In this document: in pieces, positions 34,265 to 46,851 of the stretch
Numbering within the stretch: position 1 is the first letter of the stretch
Layout: each line of letters opens with the position of its first letter
DNA from: Siphonodentalium dalli
Taxonomy: Eukaryota > Mollusca > Scaphopoda > Gadilida > Siphonodentaliidae
Assembly (NCBI GenBank): GCA_032622095.1
Contig: CP136066.1
Coordinates: forward strand, 130,109,917-130,173,916
Reading direction: 5' to 3'
DNA: 64,000 nucleotides
The notes under the pieces: generated by a model
Told to the model about the DNA's origin: nothing
Seen by the model: the letters and a program-made list of their open reading frames with translations, nothing else
The model's database searches: none
Made by a program: the position numbers and the translations under genes

Positions 34265-34675
34265 TTGTTATACTCAAGCTATCGACAGGACAAATCTGAT
34301 GGCATATGCGTATTCACCAATACCGTTGATACCGCGGGTCCTCACTTATATTCAATGGACAACTTGCAAAATAATAGTGCTTGCTCCAAGTTGGCATCGT
34401 CAGTATTGACATACCCAACTTTTTCAACTATGATTGCACCGACCTATCATCTACTGAATTTTACCAGGTCTCTTGTCTCAGAATCAGAGCGGGGTGTTGT
34501 GACCATATCAGCCAACAGCTTTCAGATAAAATCTTTCAACAGCCTATCACAACCTGCTCATGACCTCATGGTAACAGGGCTATCACAGGAATTACAACTG
34601 AAACTGCACAATTCAATTGTTGGTGTATTGAACAACATATTGACCCAGGGCTTAGCTTTGAAGCGACTTGGGTAG
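34265..34675 (+). other. 136-codon open frame, unidentified
   Basis: The longest plus-strand frame outside the repeats. Composition is mixed (Ser, Leu and Asn rich) with no low-complexity tracts. It ends at an in-frame stop just after a GTAGGC sequence that could be a weak donor. I recognise no domain. About 300 bp downstream, 34992-35146 contains another clean frame (..VDRKLHGNPELRYQLHQHR..) after an acceptor-like CTTACAG, also unassigned. The two could be exons of one gene or remnants of a retroelement. Neither has support beyond openness and splice-like edges. Confidence 0.25.
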
Positions 34676-35293
34676 GCTGTTCTGATTTCCTACCACTTAT
34701 TAGTTTGGACAGGTTTCAAATACTCACATTTGTGAGTTCTTGGTTCATGATGTCATAGAGTTTTGCCTCACATTGAGTGACATAACATATAGGTCTCCCG
34801 GTACACACAATCTAAATCTGCATGTTAAAATGGGGTTTACATAGGCGTCCTCCTACTGAATCTTTGTTCCCAACGTGGAAATTATCTATCGTTTCCGAAA
34901 TTACCAATATCAACACCAATTGCGCCGTTGTGGGCTGCATCATTGACCATATTGACATAGAAAACTTGTTTCCTCATAGTCATCACATCGTTTCGCCGAT
35001 ACCGTGACTTACAGGTGCTTCGTGTGGATCGCAAACTTCATGGCAATCCAGAATTGAGGTATCAACTTCACCAGCACAGAACTGAAAACATCTTGCTCAT
35101 CGTCGAACTGTTCGTTCGTCTCGATCACGCTAAGTTGGAATCAGTTTTCTAATCATGTTCATTGACAACCTTTCAGGGCTGTCTTCCGTCCAGCATTTAT
35201 AGATGGTTTGTTGTATGTATCAAACTCTCTTTTTTGAAGATCAACTTTGTCTAGTTAATTAACAAGACAGTCAAAGACTGTGGGGTCGTTCAC

Positions 35294-35370
35294 CAGACTG
35301 CAAAGACTGATAAGACTGGGACTCTGGAGACCACAACAGTCAGAACTTTTCATAATCACTTTAAAAGAAT
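35294..35370 (+). repeat. Dispersed repeat D4, copy 2
   Basis: Partner of 18280-18360. Confidence 0.5.
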
Positions 35371-35410
35371 TAGATCTAAAACAGGATATGTGGCTAGAGC
35401 AGTGAATATC

Positions 35411-35449
35411 TACCCCCCCCCCCCCCCCCACCCCCTCCTCCTCCTCCAG
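35411..35449. repeat. C-run and CTC low-complexity tract
   Basis: Seventeen or so consecutive C residues, then ACCCCCTCCTCCTCCTCC. Such a tract is prone to length errors. Confidence 0.9.
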
Positions 35450-35759
35450 CTCAACATGTCCCCTCCCGACCGGGCTCCAGACTCCCAAGTCTTAGGTTGG
35501 AATTTCACAACCGACATATCAAACATTCTCAATTGTTGGAAATTTCCAATCTCACAAGCGCCTTTTTATAAAACAATTTAGACATGTTTAAAGCCCAATT
35601 ATCCATGGACCCAAAAACACTATATGTATGTCAGATTAATCAGTCAGGTAGTTCCAAGGTAGATGTTTTAATGAATTTTGTATTTTAATGATTTTATTAG
35701 ACACAAAAGTCTTAAGTCCCCATAGCCCCGTCATTTCTTAACGGGTTGACCTCATGTTA

Positions 35760-35990
35760 ACAAATCTGAATCTCAATCACTAAAGGATCCTCCATACTAT
35801 ATGTAAGCTATATAAAATAGTCCAACCTCTCGAGAAGACATTTTAAGTATTACTATAGAGACATACAGTTATGTCCCTGGTCCCACCCTATTTAACCTGG
35901 TGACCCCATCTGAATAAATTTGAATCCCAGACACCAAAGAACCCTTCATACTAAATATCAGTAAAACTAGAATGCACTCAGAGAGATGCC
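35760..35990 (+). repeat. Family P units, fragment
   Basis: Contains AACAAATCTGAATCTCA, CACTAAAGGATCCTCCATACTA, GAGAAGACATT and TGACCCCATCTGAATAAATT, the family P phrases. Here it is without a terminal GACGGAC tract. Confidence 0.65.
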
Positions 35991-37010
35991 AACGTGCGCA
36001 AAAATGTAATAAACAATAATTAAAAAAATAATTTCACTGTATTTTACTTAATTTATTTAATTTAATTTAATGTTAGCAAAAAAAGACAATTACCATTTCT
36101 CATTTCATCACAGATAAAAGGCAAATTACTATATTAATCATTTAAGTAATTAAAACCAATTCCATGTTGCCGAAAGGATGAGACTTTAATATCGATTACA
36201 TTTTTTTCAGCGGCATATTTTCATTTTCATTTTCCGATAGTCAAAGTTGACCAAAGGAGCAATTATAAGAACTAATTAGTACTATTGATAGCAGCCAATA
36301 TGCAACAATAAATATCAATAATTAATCAATAATTAATCAATAACGATCATTTTATGTAATAATAAACTCTTCAAACAGTGTTTGTGTTAACAAATGCGTT
36401 TTGTTTTGTGTTACGTCATTCGTCGTATTTGACCCGGAACTCTGCTGAAGGTTAGGCTATTCAGCCTATTGCGTCGAATTACGAAATCGCGTTTTGAATG
36501 TCTCTCTTTTCCCGCACGATAAAAAGAGGTCTTCGCACGAACCAAAAATGATAAAACTTCCTAAGTATAAGTGAAAATACCCGAATGAAGGAGTCTATGT
36601 AGGTCCCGAAGGAGTCTATAGACTCTTTAATGTAGATTTCTGATGGAGAAAATGTAGGTCGATCTATTTTTGTCATAACTCTGACAAATTTTGACCTGGG
36701 AGAAAAAATCGAAATCGAGGCCAACTACGAGCATGCCAGTTTTAAATATAGAAACAGGGAATCCTGACAAATGGCGATATCAGCGACAAACAAATAATCG
36801 AAAACAACACATAAAATAAACATAGCAAAAACGTGGCACAGTAAAAATGTCAGAACGCCACGAGGTTTTACGTCGTTTTTGGTGACGTCATGGAGTGTGA
36901 CACCAAGCTACCAAGCTACGAATCTGTCTGATCGCCATACTGTTGCGCGAGCACCCGTAATAAACCTGATGGTCCATGTGAAGGAAGCATATTAAGAGGA
37001 AAACTGTCCT
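35991..37010. other. Unassigned stretch, AT-rich
   Basis: No supported gene. TTATTTAATTTAATTTAAT and ATTAATCAATAATTAATCAA short repeats near 36053 and 36321. Confidence 0.35.
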
Positions 37011-37370
37011 TTGCTTGGTCCCTATTTGACCAGGTGATCCCATTTGAACAAATCTGAACTACAGTCACCAAAGGACCCTTCATACCAAATATGAACCCAT
37101 TCAACCTGATGGTCGTTTTTAAGAATTACTATGGAGGGCAAGAGTTATGGTCCTGGCTTCACAACCATTTGACAGAGTGACCTCATTTGAACAAATCTGA
37201 ATGTGAGTCACCTAGGGAACATCCACACCAAATATGAACCCATTCAGTCTTATGATCTAGAGAAGATGCTCAAAGAATTATTGACAGATGGATGGACGGA
37301 CAGACAGATGAACAGGTGACAGATGAGAAGTAATGACTATAGCTTCGCGTCTCAGGTGAGCTTCAAAATT
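37011..37370 (+). repeat. Family P element, two units with terminal tract
   Basis: Two units of about 150 bp (TTTGACC(A/G)GGTGA, CATTTGAACAAATCTGAA, TCACC, AC(A/C)CCAAATATGAACCCATT). They are followed by GATGGATGGACGGACAGACA and GACTATAGCTTCGCGTCTCA, then GGTGAGCTT. The end phrase also closes the next element. Confidence 0.8.
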
Positions 37371-37394
37371 ACATTTCATTAAACAAATCTGTCA

Positions 37395-37610
37395 ATCCCC
37401 CCCCCCCCGCCCCCAACACTGTGGGGACATCCCTGCGAGAATATGACATACATGATTTATTTGAATGCCTGACTACATTAGCTTAACAAAATTCCCATGA
37501 CCTTGAAAGCCAGTGCATTCTCTGGGATTAAATTCCATTCATGAAACCATCAGCTGCCAGTATGTCTTGAGGAGAGGTGTTGACATTTAGATAATTAGCT
37601 TTTTAATAAC
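37395..37610 (+). repeat. Repeat D5, copy 2 (uninterrupted)
   Basis: Aligns with both flanks of the insertions in 18922-19510. It reads straight through GTGCATTCTCTGGGATTAAA at 37512-37531, keeping a single TTAA (37528-37531) at the position where the MITE sits in copy 1. Confidence 0.7.
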
Positions 37611-37639
37611 GACTGCACAAACAGCTTTGTGATACTCCT

Positions 37640-38120
37640 ACTGAACCCCAGTCACCCAAGGTCCCTCCGTACCAAATATACGCTAAATTGGCCCAATATT
37701 TTTTGAGAAGAAGTCATTCTAAGAATTACATGTACTATGAGTTATGGCCCTGGTTTCTCAACTAATCGACCGGGTGACCTCATTTGAACAAATCTGAACA
37801 CCAGTCACCTAAGGACCCTCCATACCAAATATTAGCTAAATCGGCCCAATAGTTCTGGACAAGAAGTCGTTGTAAGAATTACTATGGAGGAATAGAGTTG
37901 GGCCTGGTTTCGCAACTATTTGACCCAGTGACCTCATTTGAACAAATCTGAATGAGAGTCACCTAGGGAACATCCACACCAAATATGAACCAATTCGGTC
38001 TTACAGTTCCAGAGGAGAAGATGTTCAAAGAATTGTTGACGGGCAGACGGATGGATGGACGACGGACGAGGAGTGATGACTATAGCTCCACCGGAGACTT
38101 CGTCTTAGGTGAGCTAAAAA
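37640..38120 (+). repeat. Family P element, three units with terminal tract
   Basis: Three units with CCTCCATACCAAATAT(T/A), GCTAAATCGGCCCAATA, AGAAGTCGTT(G/C)TAAGAATTA and CTATGGAGGAATAGAG. They are followed by GGATGGATGGACGACGGACG, GATGACTATAGCTCCACCGG and TTAGGTGAGCTAAAAA. This supplies the uninterrupted version of the site used by the insertion at 24317. Confidence 0.8.
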
Positions 38121-38405
38121 CCACAATAAATTCACTGGGTCCTTCCAAGCTCACCAGTATTGACTTTCAGTTGATTATATTTGAATTATTTTGATCACAT
38201 TCATCTACATGTTGACTGCTCAATGTTACAGCAGATCATATACAGGTACCTGTTTATATATTCAGTCTACTGTACACTGCCATGTAATTGCCTCAGATCT
38301 GTGGAGAAACACAGTGCAAAGCCATTAAAATGATTCCTTCCACAACACAGTTCCTGGGCATATACGCTATAACGTATTCTGTTTATATAAACTGTGTATA
38401 TAATA

Positions 38406-39532
38406 TGAAAGTGTCAACGACACTGTAGCTCAACTTCGAAAGGGAATAATTTCATGTGTTACAGTCAATGGAGTGATTAGGAATGTGGAAAGTTGAAAGG
38501 CCTAGTTATGCAAAGAGTAAAATCCAAGATGGCTGCTGGCGGCCATGTTTTTTGGCCGAATGACCCCAAAAGGACTCGTTCCCATCTACATGTCATTGTT
38601 AACATCCATGACAAATTTCATGATGATCCGACAAAAGATACGACCTGTACCCTATGTGAAAGGATTTAGTCATGTAAAGAGTAAAATACTGCTGCCAGCC
38701 ATGTTTTTTGGCCGAATGACCCAAAAATGACTTGTTCCCATCTACATGTCAATGTCAACATTCATGACAAATTTCATAAAGATCAGACCAAAGGTACGAC
38801 ATGCAGCCCGCGCCAAAGGATTTAGTCATGCAAAGAGTAAAATCCAAGATGGCTGCTGGCGCCCATGTTTTTTGGCCGAACGACCCCAAAATGACTCGTT
38901 CCCATCTACATGTCAATCTTAACATCCATGACAAATTTCATGATGATCAGACGAACAGTACGACCTGTAGACCGCGCCAATGGATTTAATTTTGAAATCC
39001 AAGATGACCATCAGCGGCCATGTTTTTTGGCCAATTGACTCGTTCCCATCTACATGTCAATGTCAACAGCCATGACAAATCTCATAATGATCTGACCAAA
39101 GGTACGACCTGTAGCCTGTGCCAAAGGATTTAGTCATGCAAAGAGTAAAATCCATGATGGCTGCTGGCGGCCATGTTTTTTGGCCGAAAGACCCCAAAAT
39201 GACTCGTTCCCATCTACATGTCAATATTAACATCCATGACAAATTTCATGATGATCAGACGAACAGTACGACCTATAGAACGCGCCAATGGATTTAATTT
39301 TGAAATCCAAGATGGCCGCCAGCAGCCATGTTTTTTGGCCGAATGACCCCAAAATGACTCGTTCCCATCTACATGTCAATGTCAACATTCATGACAAATT
39401 TCATAAAGATCAGACATAACAGTACAACTTGTAGCCCGCGCCAAAGGAAATTGTTGACGGACACACGCACACACAGACACACGGACGACAACCCATGGCA
39501 ATAGCTCAAACTTACAAAGTAAGTTGAGCTAA
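38406..39532 (+). mobile_element. Family M element 2 (complete, about 1.1 kb)
   Basis: Left end: GAAAGTGTCAACGACACTG, then TAGCTCAACTT. Right end: a GACGGACACACGCACACACA tract, CCATGGCAATAGCTCAAACT and TACAAAGTAAGTTGAGCTAA. The outer TAGCTCAACTT and AAGTTGAGCTA are inverted, and the right end alone can fold (AGCTCAAACTT with AAGTTGAGCT). Between them are six units of about 155 bp with alternating junctions (GTCATGCAAAGAGTAAAATCC versus TTAATTTTGAAATCC). It is the best small reference copy of the family. No protein is encoded. Confidence 0.88.
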
Positions 39533-39905
39533 TAAGTCAATTGGTTTCTATATATTCTTCTGTGAGGTATCATTCTGATATGTACCTCGCATTGTTAGGA
39601 GACGTTGGATGTTTGTCTCCTACCCAATATGGGCTTTTAATACATCATGTACTCTCTTTCGGCGAGTTACCACAGATGGTTATCCCAAGAGATATTGTAG
39701 ATACGTTCTTCATATTGTAATTAAGGGTCTGAAGGGGAACTATAGTGAACATACATCAAGAATCAGTAGTGGACACTGGTGCTCTTAGTGGGGAAAAACC
39801 ACTAAGGGTGAGTATATTTTACAAATTTGATGCATATTTGATTAAACCCACCTCCAGATAAGTAGAGTGTTTATTGCTACGAAATCTGGTAGAATCCTAA
39901 TGGTA

Positions 39906-39998
39906 TCTGGTTTGAATAAGTCGTTACGAAATAAAAATGAAAATTTGATTATCAAATTATAGTTTTATTAGTAACAAAGACTTATTCAAACCAGATAC
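39906..39998. repeat. Hairpin with 25-bp arms
   Basis: ATCTGGTTTGAATAAGTCGT (from 39908) is mirrored by its reverse complement ACAAAGACTTATTCAAACCA, ending at GATAC (about 39998), with a loop near 40 bp. Confidence 0.65.
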
Positions 39999-40095
39999 CG
40001 GCCCACCCTTCCTCCCCGCCGAAAAGTTGGTTACACAAAACAAACGGCGAATTATGTATGTATATTGGCACAAAACGGTAAATTTCCGAAGGGGT

Positions 40096-40170
40096 CCGAC
40101 TAGTCGACTAGTAGTCGATTCCCTCTGGCGACTAGTCGATTCCTTAAAACCACTAATCGTTTCAACACTA
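40096..40170. mobile_element. Solo terminus of a hAT-like element
   Basis: GACTAGTCGACTAGTAGTCG, GCGACTAGTCGATTCC and CACTAATCGTTTCAACACTA form the internally palindromic subterminal region and end typical of a widespread hAT group. The opposite end and the 8-bp duplication were not found in the window. Confidence 0.5.
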
Positions 40171-40589
40171 CAAAATAGCCACAGACCAACTCAGCCGCCT
40201 TTTTACTCAGGACGAGCGATCACTGACACTGATGGTTAACAGATTGCAATGAATCCTACACTTGGTGCCTGAATAAGACATGACCAATTGTGTGGACCAC
40301 GTGCACAGTTGTATGCACCATCCTGGGTAACGCTTTGTTGGCAAATGTTTGGTAGTAATCAGCCTCTCGCATTTTAATTTACCGTAGATTTCTGTCTTTT
40401 AGACACAACTTTCTGACCCACTATTAAACTATTTCCCCTCAAAATGCGCAATAAACATCGGTATTAAAGTCATTATGAGGGGCTGAATACTGAGCTACAA
40501 CCATGAACACAGGTGAGTTTTTGCAGTGCGGACCTTTTACCTCAAATTCAAAGAAATTATTAACTAAGACTAAAAAAAATATAATATTA

Positions 40590-41206
40590 GGCCAAAAAAA
40601 AAAGTGTTTTGGTTCTCGGGCAATTTTTTTTTCAAATCAATGAGGGAGGGAGGGTTTTATTTTTATTTTTTATTTTTTTCTGCGCATAGTAAGCATGGAC
40701 AAAGATACCTTCCTCTGCCTAGTAATAACCAGAAAGGTAGAGGGAACTGTTATGCATATAAACTCATTTAGTCTTATATAAAAATGACATTGTACAACCA
40801 GTGTATGACTGGGATTACCTAACAATATATAATGCCCCAGACATTAACTACTGTTATTGTTGTCTAAAAACTGATACCTCCCCATTCTAATATGTGATCC
40901 TGAATTTAGTCACAATTAGTGTAAGTTGTTCACAATGACTAATTGTAAGAAGAGCATGAGGATCAGCTAATCATTTTCTTAATTGTAGTCATCTACTGCT
41001 GTTGTAAGCCTGCAAGTCACTTTTTAACACATTACATGTTAGAGCTCAATGCACACTAATATTCAACACATATCTGCTATGGACATGTTGATAAAATCAA
41101 AAAAAGTTTTTTGTCATAACATCAGGCATTGCAATAAAAAGGCCTAATGCGGCCCTTTTTATTCAATGCAGCGGGGCCTGAGAACCAAAACTTTTTTTTT
41201 TTGGCC
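40590..41206. mobile_element. PIF/Harbinger-like MITE with TTA target duplication
   Basis: The 617-bp element begins GGCCAAAAAAAAAA then GTGTTTTGGTTCTCGGGC, and ends GCCTGAGAACCAAAAC, a T-run, then GGCC. The inverted ends are about 32 bp with one or two mismatches. It is flanked by TTA (40587-40589 and 41207-41209), the duplication typical of PIF/Harbinger elements. No transposase inside. Confidence 0.75.
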
Positions 41207-41209
41207 TTA

Positions 41210-42881
41210 ATAGTTTAACATATTATTAGTGTATTTATTCCCTATCCAATGAATGCAAAATTTTCCATTATACGATTCCAGCATGTGGTCATCTCCATCT
41301 GAGGAATGGCTTTTGAGTTTACACCAACTACATATAGTTTTGATCGGTACTGTATTAAATACAAAGAAAGCAGAACGTGTGCAAAGCACGTGACATGAGC
41401 TCTGACGTAACACTTATTGCTGCTGGAGTTAAATGTAGCTTGATACTGAGTGTGACAATATGTGTCTTTCCATTTCCTTGATGTCGGGATTTAATATTGC
41501 TACCGTTATAAAAGTCATTGTATCCACTGTAGGCCTATGTTGTGGTGCTTACATGCTTTCAGTTCATTAACTTGAAATCAAAGAAAGACGATCTGTTTTA
41601 ATTTGGTTTCTATACGAAGATTTAATGTTCCTGCTTGTTGTCTCAAGTGCAAGGAAATGGCTATTTTCAGTGATAAACATCAAATTTTTCTCCAACAAAT
41701 GGCGCTGAGTATCTGCTTCCCAAATACGGCCACATTCCCCCAACCCCTAGCGGAAACCCTGCTATACCTGTACACTTGTACCATTTTTTATCACATTTAA
41801 TTATTGATTTTTCCTTATAGGAATCTATATGTATGGTACACTGCGTTGGAAAGGAATCAGCTTAGTAACATCACATATTAAAGAACTGAAAGGGTTCATC
41901 CTCAATGACAAGGATGAATTATTCAGACACATGCCTCAAGCATTATTCTGAAATTGTCTTCACAGTGAAACATGCATTAAATGACTTAATTGAATTGCAG
42001 AAATATTGCTTCGTGTTCCAATGCCAAGCTTGCCTGCATTAATTGAGGTTTCAATATATGGTTCAACAGGTCATATCAATGCGTTTCGTGGAATGGCACT
42101 TGTATATATGTATGATGATACAAATGCTTTCATTTGTGTTATTCTTTTATGTATTCTAATCGCCAGACAATCATTTGGATATGTAGCAATAGAAGGAGAA
42201 GAGCCATGTCTTGGACTGTTTTGGAAATGATATTGGCAGTGGTCGTGCGCAATATAAATGCTTTTCAAGTAACTGCGCTCTATACGTGTGAAAATACAAA
42301 TGCTGTCCTTTCTGTTATTTCGCCAGAAAATCAGTTGGATATGTGGTAATAGAAGGAAAAGAGCCATGTTTTGGACTCTGTTGGAAATTATAAAAGCATT
42401 TCATGTAACAGCGCTTTATACGTGAGTGAAGGCTATTTGTCAGATAATCGTTTTGATATGTGGAAATAGAAGGTGATGGACTCTGTTGGAAAGGCTATTG
42501 GAAGTGAATCTGGGGCAGATGACAATATATATGCGCACTAGTTCACGGTATTGGTGCGAAAACTTGTCACCATATTGATGCATAGTCAGTTCTTATGTCA
42601 TTGTACCTTTGAGGCACTGATACCATTGATATGGAACTATTACGGCTGGTAATACATGTTCCATGATCACCATTTTGTATGCATATTAAGTTCATACGGT
42701 ATTGTGGTGATGAGGCACTGATACCATAATATTTCAATATTATTGGACTAATTAATTTAAAATAACTACAAACACTCATGTCTGAGGATAAGAGGTCAGA
42801 TGTTGTCTATTTGGTTACATTCACATTCGGTACATCACAAAGATAAAAAATTTTAATTGCGAACCTGTGGACCTCGTAATT
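41210..42881. other. Unassigned stretch with weak internal duplication
   Basis: Between about 42060 and 42480 the phrases GCATTTC(A/G)TGTAACAGCGCT, ATACGTG(A/T)G.., CAGA(C/A)AATC..TTGGATATGT and AGAAGGA(G/A)AAGAGCCATGT recur two or three times at about 150-bp spacing. This is a degenerate tandem. No gene supported. Confidence 0.45.
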
Positions 42882-42889
42882 GTGACAAC

Positions 42890-44095
42890 TAGGGCCCGAC
42901 GAATCGGCAATTTCAACATCGAATCGAATCTCGAATCGAATCAGGATAATGATTCAAAATAAAATCGAATCTTTTTCAAACACTTTAGTAGATTCGCGGT
43001 ACCGATCGGTGAGAGGTATGAGCAAAAATGGGCTCAAATGTCAGATGATTTTATAACGTCAGTGAGATAACTCCGATTAAGAAGAAGGTTCATTGAACTT
43101 AATTTCTATGACATGATATATATAAATACAGTACCGTATTTAATCACAGTTTAAAACAGTTTAATATATGAGAATGGCACGACATCATTTCATATTTTGT
43201 GCCACTGCCACTATGCGTGAAGTTCGTGAAAGAAAGCAGTTTGGAACTTTGGAGTCAATGGAGTCTGATTCGATACATTGCAAACGGAAACTCTTCTGCG
43301 CATGTACGCTTCACCCTGTCCTGCACAGCAGGCATGCGCAATATCAAAATTGCGCATCGTGACTTGGGAATAGCGCATACGCAAACGGGATTACAGAGAA
43401 CTATATATAGTATCCCAACTTGGGCCTGTCTGTTGGAAAGCTGAATGGTTAACAAATTATATTCCATTTCCCGGATAAAGATGTTGGTCGGATTTGGAGA
43501 TGGAATGATGGAGCCCAAAATCTTTATTTAATATATTTATATCGTTTTAATTTTGAGTTTAAAAAAATATGATATTATTTGATTGATCTGAGTAACGCAA
43601 TATAGGCTTTTCTGGTAAGAATGTCAGATACCGACATACAAATATGTCCCACAAGAAATTCACTAACTTCAGTATCGTGACATTTCTGGTTTTATGTGGT
43701 GGAGGAAAGCGTGTGCGCTACGATTATGGTACAACCGCGATGAACACGCAAACCATCACAGACCTATACCTGCATGTTGCACGAGTTGCACCGACCTTCC
43801 ACGAGTAACCAGCACTGGGACTGGTGGGGCAATATATACGAGCAGTGAGCTTTTGGGCAACTTACCCTATACACATTGGACCATGGAGGTCACAGATGGT
43901 CGCGGAAGGATACTTGTGTTAAGTATTGGGGATAATATGAATAATTTTTAAAGATAAAACAGTCTAATCCCAGTGATAAAGAACTTGTATATAACGATTC
44001 GAAATATCCCGAATCACCCGACCGCTTTCGAATCGAATCGAATCGGAACGTAAGATTCGAAATCAAATTGAATCTCGAAGCTTCGTCGGGCCCTA
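42890..44095. mobile_element. hAT-type element with perfect 8-bp TSD GTGACAAC
   Basis: The 1206-bp element begins TAGGGCCCGACGAA and ends TTCGTCGGGCCCTA, perfect 14-bp ends. It is flanked by GTGACAAC at 42882-42889 and 44096-44103. Both subterminal regions are rich in ATCGAATCGAATC repeats, as in 16809-17906, so the two belong to related groups despite different end sequences. I see no transposase motif inside. Open frames up to 87 codons are unassigned. Confidence 0.92.
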
Positions 44096-45238
44096 GTGAC
44101 AACATCTGCCTGATGAGAATAAATATAAACTTTGATTAACATGAAATTTATTGAGACATTGGGTGGCCAATGAATCATTTCAACACTTCGACCATGCCTG
44201 CATGAACAAGGTGCTCCGCATGCCTACCAAGTTCATGGTACCAAGTTCACATTGGATATGGTTACTTGCCACAAGTAGGCCAGTGGACTCTCATCAAGGC
44301 TCTCATCCAAGATGTCTCCAAAGACTTCTTACCATGGACGGAATCATCAGTGGATAGTTAAGCAAACTGTAGCTAGAGGATCAGGTTAATACATTTTCAT
44401 ATCTTTGCAGTCTTGGATCAGGGAAGCCTATTCAGCAAGATACATTGAGTGGTTGCAAAGAAACAGACACAAGTGTCGCCGAAATAACGTTGATTGTCCT
44501 AGGCCCCAATCAAACCAGTTGCCCGATTCGTAGTAACCCGACTGTCAGTCATACTGTACATGTATGTAAAGAATGAGACACTATTTATTATAGCGATACA
44601 ACATTATTTGAATGGAGGTTATATAATACTATATATGTTATAACGAACATATTCTCCTTGTTAATAACTATTGTGCAGATGATACATTTGAGTTATAGGA
44701 TATGGAATCGCAAGAAACGAGGCAGAATTTTCCAATAAATACCTTGAAGTCGCGATAACGTTCCAAGTATCCGAATACAAGCCCTCATGTTCATACGTTC
44801 TGGCTAGTGTAGATTCGCAGGTATTAATCTTTAAAGCACAATTAATGATAACGACATTAGGGCTACAATGATACAAATGTCACGACATGATATGAACCAG
44901 GGATGGGGTAATTGTAATTTGTAATTGTAATTGACAGTAATTAATTACATTTTTTCAAGTAATTGCATGTAATTGGTAATTGAGTTTATTCTCAATTACA
45001 TGTGATTGCAATTGTAATTGGTTAGGATGTAATTGTAATTAGGGTCTAATTTCAATTACTTCAAAATCACAGGTACTTGTTTCTTCTCAAAATTATCTTT
45101 CATGATTCATCCAATGGTTTCTTCAAATGGTTTCATCCAAACTTTTAAGTGTAAGACTAGTGACTGGCTATCACTATGTTGTCACAACACTGAGTTTCTA
45201 TCCACTGTGTCTCAATAACGGTGAATTTTGTTGACACC

Positions 45239-45312
45239 TCCTGTTTGAACCCTAGCTCCTGTTTGAACCCTAGCTCCTGTTTGAACCCTAGCTCCTGTTC
45301 GAACCCTAGCTC
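45239..45312 (+). repeat. 18-bp minisatellite, four copies
   Basis: TCCTGTTTGAACCCTAGC repeats four times with one T-to-C change in the last copy. The word GTTCGAACCC resembles a tRNA B box, but there is no tRNA fold around it. Confidence 0.9.
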
Positions 45313-45416
45313 ACCACAATTATCCCACAATGATCGACACCCTGACCCTGGGTTCCCAGTGGTATTTTAACTTATAATATGCAGTGTTTAGGCCTACGGT
45401 GTTGTCTATGTTCTAG

Positions 45417-46215
45417 TGGTGCCACATGTCTGAATCTTTAGAAGTATGTTCCCCATGGACCACTGATTATTTTAAGATCGGGTCACATTACCACATGGTC
45501 ACTCCCTGGTAACAGTTGCTAGGCAACTACCCGATATTGAAAGTAAAATACAATTATAGCTTTATCGTCGTAATTCAGCCCAAGGAAGTGGCGTTTTTGA
45601 GGCAGTCAATACCCTAAATATTGTGAAATTTGAGATATATCTGACCAGACGAGTGAACCTAACTTGTATCTAAGGGTAGCAACGGTTGCTAAGCAAATAC
45701 CACAAATGATAGAATGACATCATTGCCATGTGTATTCAACTGTAATAGTATTATGCCCCAATTTAGACATTCCATGGCATGCACATGGTGATGGTTATGT
45801 TCAAATGGTGCCACAGGTCTGAAACTTTACAGTTATTTCCAATGGACCACAGAGTATTTTTAAGATTGGTAAACTTTGCCACACGATCACTCCCTGGTAA
45901 CGGTTTCTATGCAACTACCAGGAATTGAAAGTAATATGCAATAATAGCTTATAGCGTCGTAATTCAGCGCTAAGAAACTGCGTTTTCTGTGCAGTCAATT
46001 CCATGTTGTGAAATTTGAGATATATCTGGTCAGAAGAGTGAACCCAACTTGTATTTAACGGTATCAATGGTTGCTAAGCATATAACACAAGTGATCGAAT
46101 GATACCACTTCCCTGTGCATACAATGGTGTTATGTCCCATTTTATACATCGCATAGGGGCATGCTGATGGTCATGGTCAGATGGTGCCACAAGTCTTACT
46201 TTACAGAATTGCTCA
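45417..46215 (+). repeat. Tandem repeat, about 385-bp unit, two copies and a partial third
   Basis: GGTGCCACA(T/G)GTCTGAA begins units at 45417, 45807 and 46183. Shared landmarks are CCATGGACCAC or CAATGGACCAC, CACTCCCTGGTAAC, GCAACTACC, TCGTCGTAATTCAGC, GTGAAATTTGAGATATATCT and GGTTGCTAAGCA. The palindrome GTTGCTAGGCAAC (45515-45527) resembles an RFX-type X-box. Confidence 0.8.
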
Positions 46216-46837
46216 ATAAAGCAAGATTTGACACGTGTTTGTAATGCGCACGCACAAATAGATCGCATTAGATGATAGTGTTACCATGCAACCCCTTTCC
46301 AGAGGACGACTATGATGCAATGTCGAAACGATTAACTGTGTAATGCAAACTCACTCATATGCTGTGGGGATCCTCGGTGTGATTGTATCGTTTCACAAAA
46401 AAACATACATTTATCATTGTATCCTATGCGCATGCGCAAACAAATCGATTCAAATAAGTGACTGCGCCTTCCTCGCATATGCCAGAACACTGATTATGTA
46501 TACAAGAATAATTAAAACCCATAAGAGAGATCAAAATGGTGTCTTTCTACAATTCTGCAAAACCGCTCAAAACAATGCGAATTGCTTCAAATAATGTACG
46601 TTTGTTGAATTCTGCGCTATGCGCATATTTTCAAACCCCAAATAGTCGGCAACAAACCCATACAAATGCATCCATAGCACTGCTGAAGTTCCCGGGAATC
46701 ATTTACATAGATATAAGTGGATATACCAATGGTTATAACACATATAAACATGCTACATGTGTTTATGACGTCATCGAATGCTATTGGCCGCCGGGTGTAT
46801 GAACATTTTCTGGCTGGCTGCAAAAGCGGCCAGTCGG

Positions 46838-46851
46838 GTTCAAAGGGTTAA
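46838..46851. mobile_element. Solo piggyBac-type end (AAAGGG then TTAA)
   Basis: TTCAAAGGGTTAA matches the right end of the MITE at 19215-19448 (CTCAAAGGG then TTAA). No partner end was found upstream. Confidence 0.35.

Noticed and set aside
45239-45312. Possible tRNA or tRNA-derived SINE (GTTCGAACCC word)
   Set aside because: Only a B-box-like word inside an 18-bp minisatellite. No A box, no cloverleaf and no poly-A or SINE tail.
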